NCBI GenBank assembly: GCA_021784635.1
Contig: JAJYHS010000145.1
Span: 1 to 6,694, forward strand
DNA from: a bacterium
GTDB lineage: Bacteria; Bdellovibrionota; Bdellovibrionia; Bdellovibrionales; UBA1609
Direction: 5' to 3'
DNA: 6,694 nt
Below, one piece after another: positions 1 through 4,550 of this stretch (positions are counted from its first letter, which is position 1; each line of letters starts with the position of its first letter). A program made the translations under genes and the position numbers. Under the pieces are notes generated by a model. The model saw only the letters and a program-made list of their open reading frames with translations, was not told where the DNA came from and made no database searches.

Positions 1-405
1 GTAACCGTAACTTTCTCTGATCGCTTCGATGCCGAAATCACCGAGCAATTTCTGCAATCGCTCTTCGAACGCCGACGGCGGCACTTGCGCGGCCTCAAGA
101 CCCACTTTCAAATTTTCATTTACGGTGAGCCGCCTGAACACGCTGGCCTCTTGCGGTAAGTAACTTAAGCCAACGCGCGCGCGCTGGTACATCGGCATTT
201 TGCTGATATCTTGTCCGTTCAAATATATCTCGCCTTTATCGGGCGGCAGTATGCCCACTACCATATAAAATGATGTTGTTTTGCCGGCCCCGTTCGGACC
301 TAACAAACCGACAACTTGACCGCCTTCAATTTCAAACGAGACCGAATCCACGACCGCGCGTTGTTTGAATTTTTTTGAAATCCCTTTGATCGATAGCCTA
401 TTCAA
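1..405 (-). CDS. lptB: LPS export ABC transporter ATP-binding protein LptB (5' part; C-terminus runs off the window)
   Basis: This is the cytoplasmic ATPase of the LptB2FGC transporter, which uses ATP to extract lipopolysaccharide from the inner membrane and drive it along the Lpt bridge. The first 135 residues are present; the family is about 240 aa, so a little over half is seen. Visible are the Walker A motif GPNGAGKTT (residues about 38-46) and the Q-loop block YLPQEASVFRRLTVNEN, which is highly characteristic of LptB among ABC ATPases. The signature motif, Walker B and H-loop lie beyond the window. No ATG or GTG fits the N-terminus. The start chosen is TTG at 405, seven bases after a GGAG (positions 413-416) that overlaps the end of the upstream gene. 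The 4-nt gap to the lptC-lptA gene implies one transcript and likely translational coupling. The identity is secure; only the TTG start is inferred. Confidence 0.95.
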   Translation of the reverse strand, partial: MNRLSIKGISKKFKQRAVVDSVSFEIEGGQVVGLLGPNGAGKTTSFYMVVGILPPDKGEIYLNGQDISKMPMYQRARVGLSYLPQEASVFRRLTVNENLKVGLEAAQVPPSAFEERLQKLLGDFGIEAIRESYGY

Positions 406-409
406 TTTT

Positions 410-1417
410 TCACTCCACGACGTTTTGCATTTTATGACTTTTCAAAGTTTTATTGCTCACGTGAACTCTGGCGTTTTTCACTTGAACCTTTTTACCGCCA
501 TCAAGAAACACAATTTGGTTCCCGCTGATTTCATCATTATCTTGAACAACCCGCGGTTGGCCATCGAAAACGAATTCATCTTTAGCTAAATTAATACGTA
601 ATCGCTCAGAAGTCGCCCATTTATCGACATCGTGAACTTTCACGCCTCCAGTCAGCTGCACAGAATCGGGAATGTCGGTTCCGTTTTTATAATGAAATAG
701 TGCATCCGGCCCGGTGATTCGAATGCCATTTATGTCGATATTCACTTGACCGGAAAATTTCACCTCATGCCCTTTGCCGAATAGTTTGGCCCTGTCAGCC
801 CGCACAATCATGTCTTCGTTTTTTCGAATTTCTTTTTGCGCTCTGACATGATTTGAAATTGTCACTGTCCCTTGTCTAAGGTTCGCCTTCATGGATTGCC
901 CTTGAATGTACATATGCTTGCCGAAAGCATCGCGTGGACCGTCGACCACAACGTGCGTCGGAGAACTCAAAACGCGTTCTTTAGAATTATAGCGGACGGT
1001 ATCGGTATGAAAGATATAACCGTTCGAAGACGTTGTGACGACACCACCGTTGACGATCATGTTTTTGGTGGCCGTTACAATGGACCCAGTCTGCCCTTTA
1101 ACTAAAAAAGTTAGGCCATTCTTTGCAAAAAAGCTCGCCTTCACGTGCTGAAGCGCCAATTCACTTTCTGCCTTAAAACCGATGGCGCGCTTTGCCCAAA
1201 GCTCCCACTCTTTGCTTTCATTGTTCGTTTCGACAACATGCACGCCGGCCATCTGCTGCTGTACATCGCTTGATTTAATGTCGAGCCTGCTTTTGTGATG
1301 TTCCGCCACATGGCTGGACGGAGTTTTATCCGCAACGTCATTAGGCTCCATAAGGGCAATTTCCAAAACCAAGGCAAAAAAGAGCACGGCCAGAATGTAT
1401 TGACTCACTTTTCGCAT
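410..1417 (-). CDS. lptC: LptC-LptA fusion: inner-membrane-anchored LPS transport periplasmic protein
   Basis: The product is 335 aa. Residues 5-23 form one hydrophobic N-terminal segment with a short positively charged start, as in LptC, which is a bitopic inner-membrane protein. Residues about 55-195 match the pattern of an LptC (YrbK/DUF1239) beta-jellyroll, with alternating strands such as EWELWAKRAIGF and an asparagine/glycine-rich strand series. Residues about 200-325 look like a second, OstA/LptA-like domain: ADRAKLFG, VKFSGQVNIDINGIRITGPD, VQLTGGVKV, ISGNQIVF. LptC docks on LptB2FG and passes LPS to LptA, the periplasmic bridge. The usual order is lptC-lptA-lptB. Here no separate lptA exists between this gene and lptB, which supports a fusion. 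LptC is usually about 190 aa, so the length also fits. Start ATG at 1417 keeps the anchor; no Shine-Dalgarno precedes it. Alternatively it is a long LptC with an accessory OstA repeat and the true lptA lies elsewhere. Confidence 0.82.
   Translation of the reverse strand: MRKVSQYILAVLFFALVLEIALMEPNDVADKTPSSHVAEHHKSRLDIKSSDVQQQMAGVHVVETNNESKEWELWAKRAIGFKAESELALQHVKASFFAKNGLTFLVKGQTGSIVTATKNMIVNGGVVTTSSNGYIFHTDTVRYNSKERVLSSPTHVVVDGPRDAFGKHMYIQGQSMKANLRQGTVTISNHVRAQKEIRKNEDMIVRADRAKLFGKGHEVKFSGQVNIDINGIRITGPDALFHYKNGTDIPDSVQLTGGVKVHDVDKWATSERLRINLAKDEFVFDGQPRVVQDNDEISGNQIVFLDGGKKVQVKNARVHVSNKTLKSHKMQNVVE
413..416 (-). promoter_or_regulatory. Ribosome binding site for lptB, overlapping the end of the lptC-lptA gene
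   Basis: The minus strand reads GTGGAGTGAAAAATTG. GGAG sits seven bases before the TTG start of lptB and lies in the last codons of the preceding gene, just before its TGA stop. It supports the TTG start and suggests that translation of lptB depends on ribosomes finishing the upstream gene. Confidence 0.6.
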
Positions 1418-1426
1418 ATTTAGAAT
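1400..1426 (+). promoter_or_regulatory. Possible promoter of the GYF-GYF-PilZ gene
   Basis: TTGACT (1400-1405) is followed by TAGAAT (1421-1426), each one base off consensus. The 15-bp spacer is shorter than the preferred 17, so the call is tentative. It would give a leader of about 50 nt before the ATG at 1486. Its -10 overlaps the -10 of the divergent lpt promoter, so the two could compete for polymerase. Confidence 0.35.
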
Positions 1427-1453
1427 TGTATCACATTGAGACGGAGTTTTTAA
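1425..1453 (-). promoter_or_regulatory. Predicted sigma-70 promoter of the lptC/A-lptB operon (extended -10)
   Basis: On the minus strand an extended -10, TGATACAAT (TACAAT at 1430-1425), stands 17 bp after a weak -35, TTAAAA (1453-1448). The -10 ends only seven bases before the ATG at 1417, so transcription would begin at or within a base or two of the start codon. No ribosome binding site is present between them. This predicts a leaderless or nearly leaderless mRNA. Confidence 0.55.
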
Positions 1454-1485
1454 GTTTTCACGCCGAGTTCCCGATACGTAATCGT

Positions 1486-2199
1486 ATGAGTCGATGGTTT
1501 ATCTCTGAAAATGAAAACGTGCGCGGCCCATTTAGCTCCGACGAAGTGCGAGCCATGCTTACGGATGGTCAAATTTCGCAGTCGACGATGGTTTGGGGCA
1601 AACCTCAAACCTCTTGGGTCGATGTCAATAAATGGGTGTCGCTGCTGCCCCAACTCTCAAAGCTACAGGGCCCGATTGAAGATTCAGCTCAACAACAGCC
1701 GTGGCACTACGCCGTAAACGGCAATTCCGTGGGCCCACTGACTCGCGCAGAGCTCGTAAACGAACTCAAAACGATCGCAGAGAAAGATCAGATTTTGGTT
1801 TGGACAAAAGGCATGAAAGCCTGGGCGGATTTGTTTGAATTTCAGGACTTGCTTGAAGAAATGGGCCTCAATAGGCGAGAACACCCGCGAGCTTCGATTC
1901 ACGGCTCCGCAATCATTCGCATCGACGATAAAACATTAATCGGGCAACTCAAAACTATTTCACCTGGTGGAGTGGGGATTGACCAACTCGACTCACGTCT
2001 TGCTATCGGAGAAGTCGTGAGTATTGAAATCAAGTCCGATGAATTAGGCGATCCCGTAAACATGAAAGCAGTTGTACAGTATTCAACTCAAGCTGGTTAC
2101 TACGGATTTAAGGCACAGTCGCTGAGTATGGACGCCAAATCTCATATCATCAGCTATATGAAACAAAAGCTTCGCGAAACCGATCGCGTCGCCGCGTAG
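1486..2199 (+). CDS. Tandem GYF-like domains plus PilZ domain protein (putative c-di-GMP receptor/adaptor)
   Basis: The product is 237 aa with no signal peptide or membrane segment, so it is cytoplasmic. Residues 3-52 and 72-120 are two GYF_2-type (DUF4339) domains: each begins with an aromatic pair (RWF, WHY), has a GP turn followed by an acidic helix (GPFSSDEVRAML, GPLTRAELVNEL), and ends with a VW..G...W element (MVWGKPQTSW, LVWTKGMKAW). Such domains bind proline-rich peptides or act as partner-recruiting modules. Residues 129-228 form a PilZ domain. RxxxR is present (R131, R135), and S159 and G162 fit the second motif, but T157 stands where D or N is usual, so c-di-GMP binding is likely but not certain. 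An in-frame TTG start at 1426 exists, but the ATG at 1486 places the start right before the first domain. Its Shine-Dalgarno is weak. It is divergent from the lpt genes. GYF modules also occur in the myxobacterial gliding protein GltJ; any link to the motor operon here is inference. Confidence 0.85.
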   Translation: MSRWFISENENVRGPFSSDEVRAMLTDGQISQSTMVWGKPQTSWVDVNKWVSLLPQLSKLQGPIEDSAQQQPWHYAVNGNSVGPLTRAELVNELKTIAEKDQILVWTKGMKAWADLFEFQDLLEEMGLNRREHPRASIHGSAIIRIDDKTLIGQLKTISPGGVGIDQLDSRLAIGEVVSIEIKSDELGDPVNMKAVVQYSTQAGYYGFKAQSLSMDAKSHIISYMKQKLRETDRVAA

Positions 2200-2318
2200 C
2201 AGTTAAATTGATCCACATTCGAGCCCGCTTTCGCCGTTATCGTCAACACAAATGGGCAAATAGCAATTTTCGGCAATGACAATGAAAATTATCGTTAGCA
2301 AAAAAATGCTTCACCTGT

Positions 2319-2326
2319 GATAAATT
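2319..2326 (+). promoter_or_regulatory. Possible -10 element of the cysteine-rich small gene
   Basis: The stretch TGTGATAAATTA (about 2316-2327) contains an extended -10-like element, read as TG-T-GATAAA or TG-A-TAAATT. It lies only 7 to 9 bases before the ATG at 2334. The only -35 candidate is a weak TTAGCA (2295-2300), 18 bp from GATAAA. The layout mirrors the lptC/A promoter and again leaves no room for a ribosome binding site. Confidence 0.35.
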
Positions 2327-2333
2327 ACCCTCT

Positions 2334-2651
2334 ATGAAAAAAAATAGACTGTTCACCAATTCGATTTTGGTAGCCACACTTTTGCTGGTCGGCATTGGTG
2401 CCTCGGCAAAAAATGCACAAACTCAAAGATGTATTCGAACCCTTATGACTCAGCCAGCATGTGTATCGTTAGCCAACGCAAAATGGTTTTGCTCGACGGT
2501 AAGTAATTCGGCTGAAGCTACATGGCTAATCAAAAATTGTCTCGCGGGATTTAACGGCGGTTTTTTTTCACGCCAGGCGGTTGTGGCGCAATGCTTGGGC
2601 GGGTATAAATTGTCAAAAATTGCAGCTGAAAACAAAAGCCTGTGTGAATAA
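2334..2651 (+). CDS. Small exported six-cysteine protein of unknown function
   Basis: The product is 105 aa. The N-terminus is a textbook Sec signal peptide: basic MKKNR, a hydrophobic core at residues 10-21, and a likely cleavage after ASA at residue 25. The mature part of about 80 residues carries six cysteines at positions 33, 43, 53, 69, 87 and 104. This even number, spread through the whole chain, suggests a periplasmic or secreted fold held by up to three disulfides. The mature protein is mildly basic and has aromatic and glycine residues around a GFNGGFF segment (72-78). No lipobox, membrane segment or catalytic motif is visible, and I do not recognise the family. It is 134 bp downstream of the GYF-PilZ gene and may have its own promoter. 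No Shine-Dalgarno is present; the ATG is set by the signal peptide. Signal peptide and codon structure make a real gene likely. Confidence 0.75.
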   Translation: MKKNRLFTNSILVATLLLVGIGASAKNAQTQRCIRTLMTQPACVSLANAKWFCSTVSNSAEATWLIKNCLAGFNGGFFSRQAVVAQCLGGYKLSKIAAENKSLCE

Positions 2652-2711
2652 AAATTTAAGCTAGAAAAAACTGAAGTAGTAAAGCGTATAGAAAAATGAC
2701 TTCTTAAGTTT
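2652..2711. repeat. Imperfect inverted repeat in the convergent gap (weak bidirectional terminator candidate)
   Basis: AAATTTAAG (2652-2660) can pair with CTTAAGTTT (2703-2711): nine pairs including one G-U. An alternative inner pairing is GAAGT (2673-2677) with ACTTC (2699-2703). On the minus strand the inner pairing is followed by AGTTTTTT. It fills the 63-bp gap between the stops of two convergent genes, where a terminator is expected, but the stems are AT-rich with long loops and would be weak. Confidence 0.25.
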
Positions 2712-2714
2712 GAT

Positions 2715-3302
2715 TTATGCGCCGGTTTTCTTGCCTTTTTTTATTACCGCAAAATTGATTTGAACGATTCCGGCTTCAGTTGCGGTATACATCACTTTTT
2801 TAAGAGTCAAAAAATCCATGTGTTTATCCGCTTGGATCGTCAATTTTAAATACGATGGAATTTTTTGCGCCTGAGCTTGCGCCCCGCCCTGAATTCGGGC
2901 TACCGCCGATTGAATTTGACTACCTATTTCACTCTTTTGTTCTTTACCTTTGGCGACCAACTGTTGAAGCGCGACTCGAAGCGGCGCCAGATCCCAATTC
3001 GGTTGTTCGCGCGCGGTAGAAAGTTTCATAACCGGCGGGTCGTTATTCACCTGAATTCCCGTAGAGGATATGATTACGACATTAGCTGGAGTTAGTTTTT
3101 TTACATCGCTCGCGGTTGGTAATTTAACATTATGAGGAATTTGAATCACTTGCCCAGTAGTTGCGTAGTTCTGCAAAAGAAACACAACAAGAACCGTGAA
3201 TAAATCAACCATTGCCGTTAATGAGAGCACCGCGACCACGTCGCGATTACCACCAGTTTCACGATTTCTTCGATCTCTTATGCCTGGAACATGAATCGCC
3301 AT
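2715..3302 (-). CDS. Long, divergent ExbD/TolR-family protein, last gene of the motor operon
   Basis: The product is 195 aa; ExbD/TolR proteins are usually about 140-150 aa. It has a cytoplasmic basic N-terminus, one transmembrane segment (about residues 24-43) containing D33 in the block LTAMVDLFTVLVVFLLQN, and a periplasmic domain. The aspartate corresponds to the proton-binding Asp of ExbD (D25) and TolR (D23). The periplasmic part ends in the family's typical LTIQADKHMDFLTLKKVMYTA-like helix-strand unit (about 153-190). The extra length comes from a region at about 85-150 that includes a glutamine/alanine-rich stretch (120-147). The ATG at 3302 is preceded by GGAGG at ideal spacing. With the neighbouring ExbD it mirrors the two-ExbD (AglQ/AglS) arrangement of myxobacterial gliding motors, where both proteins associate with AglR. 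Which of the two it corresponds to cannot be decided here. Confidence 0.85.
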   Translation of the reverse strand: MAIHVPGIRDRRNRETGGNRDVVAVLSLTAMVDLFTVLVVFLLQNYATTGQVIQIPHNVKLPTASDVKKLTPANVVIISSTGIQVNNDPPVMKLSTAREQPNWDLAPLRVALQQLVAKGKEQKSEIGSQIQSAVARIQGGAQAQAQKIPSYLKLTIQADKHMDFLTLKKVMYTATEAGIVQINFAVIKKGKKTGA

Positions 3303-3309
3303 CGTCTAA

Positions 3310-3314
3310 CCTCC
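3310..3314 (-). promoter_or_regulatory. Ribosome binding site of the long exbD-like gene
   Basis: GGAGG on the minus strand, seven bases before the ATG at 3302. It fixes the start and shows that operon-internal genes here use canonical Shine-Dalgarno sites, unlike lptC/A and the small cysteine-rich gene. Confidence 0.8.
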
Positions 3315-3350
3315 GTGCATCGGCATAGCATCGCGTGCGCTACCGGGCAC

Positions 3351-3824
3351 TCATTGTGCGGGAGCTGCAGTCGATATCGCAATTTGCGGAAAGCCCGCTT
3401 GCAAAAGTGCATCCATTCCGTTGACCAAATACTCATACGCAAGACTGTCAGACATCGTAATAACGCAGTCTTGTTTATCCGGATAAATCTCTTTTACCTT
3501 TTTAAGTTCGGCAAGCAATCGGTGCATGTTGTATTTGCCATTGACCTTCGGAATCATAATTTGGCTTTTACCAATTACGACACGTTGGCCAGTCGGCAAT
3601 ATGTCGAGACGAAACGCCACTTCCGCGCGTGGTGGAGGTATCGATTTTTGGCTAGTTGCTTTACCGTATATGGAACTTCCGAGTTGAATCATAGAAACTT
3701 GCGACCAAACCGCCGTGATCAGCAAAAAAATCACCAGCACCGACATCAAGTCAATAAAGGGGACAATATTGACGTCAACGTTCGTTACTCGACCACCTTT
3801 TCGCGAATCTTCGATCTGTGCCAT
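3351..3824 (-). CDS. ExbD/TolR-family biopolymer transport protein
   Basis: The product is 157 aa, close to normal ExbD length. The N-terminus has the canonical block VDVNIVPFIDLMSVLVIFLL: a short cytoplasmic segment, then one membrane helix (about 20-40) with the proton-carrying aspartate at D25. The periplasmic domain (about 45-157) has a proline stretch (63-65), a DILPTGQRVVIG strand pair, and a C-terminal unit MDALLQAGFPQIAIST resembling the ExbD swapped-strand/helix region. It would act as a dimer inside a TolQ-like pentamer, coupling proton flow to movement of a partner protein. The ATG lies two bases after the stop of the tolQ-like gene, so the two are almost certainly translationally coupled; a GAG within the end of the tolQ-like gene is the only weak ribosome binding site. 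A 48-bp gap follows before the second exbD. Confidence 0.92.
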   Translation of the reverse strand: MAQIEDSRKGGRVTNVDVNIVPFIDLMSVLVIFLLITAVWSQVSMIQLGSSIYGKATSQKSIPPPRAEVAFRLDILPTGQRVVIGKSQIMIPKVNGKYNMHRLLAELKKVKEIYPDKQDCVITMSDSLAYEYLVNGMDALLQAGFPQIAISTAAPAQ

Positions 3825-3826
3825 TT

Positions 3827-4534
3827 CTACTCTTTCATTTTGTCACGGTTCGAGGCGACAAGATTCATCATTGTCATGCTGCCTTCGCGCATGTCGTTAA
3901 TCGCGCGGCCGATTCGTAACTGAAAAAAACCGAAAGCGACGATGGCAATAACGGCTACTCCCAAACCAAAAGCGGTACAGTGGAGGGCCTCCGAAATACC
4001 GGTTGAAAGCATCTGCGCTTTCTGAGCCGCATCGGCATTGGCCACACCTTTGAACGATATGATCAAACCGATGATGGTTCCCATCAAACCAATCAGCACT
4101 GAAATGTTACCGAATACCGCTAAAAACGCCGTCCAGCCTTCGAGCCGAGGAGTTTCGCGCAATACAGACGCGTCCATAGCAACTTGCACTTCTTCGTCGC
4201 CGCGTTTGTTGAGAACCTGCACAAGACCCGACTTTACCGTATTGGTAAGCGGCGCCGGCTTGCGGTCGCAAAAGGCGATCGCTTGTCTGAGTTCGCCGCG
4301 CAAAATCAAACTAAATAAATTTTCATTTAGCGATGTTTTGTCTATTACGAGCCGGTTCAATGCCAAAAATCTCTCGATAATGAGCAGAACCGTCAAGAGG
4401 CCGACAAACGCGATAACGTACATCGCGACTCCGCCCTGACAAAATGACGACGTAACAAAATTCGTATAAGCACTGCACTTATCGGCAATTGCCACCGTTG
4501 CAGTTGCTGCATTTGCAGCCGTTGTTGGATCCAT
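3827..4534 (-). CDS. TolQ/ExbB/MotA-family proton channel protein (AglR-like)
   Basis: The product is 235 aa, a usual length for TolQ/ExbB. Three membrane helices are visible: about 34-55, 136-160 and 185-207, with a cytoplasmic loop between the first and second. The conserved blocks are GLMGTIIGLIISF (150-161) and EALHCTAFGLGVAV (182-195). T153 and T187 match the pore threonines of ExbB (T148, T181). The N-terminal 30 residues, with two cysteines (C20, C32), are periplasmic. It should form the pentameric stator ring around the ExbD dimers. It starts 16 bases after the stop of the FHA gene with a strong ribosome binding site, and its stop is two bases from the first exbD. The context with an FHA/AgmX protein suggests an Agl/Glt-type gliding or envelope motor rather than ordinary Tol-Pal, since no tolA, tolB or pal is in view. 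The C-terminal tail is short. Confidence 0.93.
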   Translation of the reverse strand: MDPTTAANAATATVAIADKCSAYTNFVTSSFCQGGVAMYVIAFVGLLTVLLIIERFLALNRLVIDKTSLNENLFSLILRGELRQAIAFCDRKPAPLTNTVKSGLVQVLNKRGDEEVQVAMDASVLRETPRLEGWTAFLAVFGNISVLIGLMGTIIGLIISFKGVANADAAQKAQMLSTGISEALHCTAFGLGVAVIAIVAFGFFQLRIGRAINDMREGSMTMMNLVASNRDKMKE

Positions 4535-4541
4535 GGTTCAA

Positions 4542-4548
4542 CCTCCCC
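4542..4548 (-). promoter_or_regulatory. Strong ribosome binding site of the tolQ-like gene
   Basis: GGGGAGG on the minus strand, seven bases before the ATG at 4534 and just after the TAA stop of the FHA gene. It supports the chosen start and suggests a high level of the channel subunit, as expected for a five-copy ring protein. Confidence 0.8.
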
Positions 4549-4550
4549 TT

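Noticed and set aside
172..185. Alternating GCGCGCGC run as a possible Z-DNA or regulatory repeat.
   Set aside because: It lies inside lptB, coding for the QRARVG region next to the Q-loop, and is explained by codon use.
1426..1485. TTG start 20 codons upstream for the GYF-PilZ protein.
   Set aside because: The extra residues precede the first domain, have no family feature and overlap the promoter region; the ATG at 1486 starts right before the first GYF domain.
2264..2290. AATTTTC / GAAAATT inverted repeat as a terminator of the GYF-PilZ gene.
   Set aside because: Seven AT-rich pairs with a 12-base loop and no following T-run; too weak to call a terminator.
3291..3923. Plus-strand open frame of 210 codons opposite the exbD and tolQ-like genes.
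   Set aside because: It is fully antisense to well-supported ExbD/TolQ coding and its translation is rich in Arg, His and Cys with no domain or signal; a shadow frame.
4038..4439. Plus-strand open frame of 133 codons opposite the tolQ-like gene.
   Set aside because: Antisense to the conserved TolQ membrane helices; its composition is that of a shadow frame and there is no ribosome binding site.
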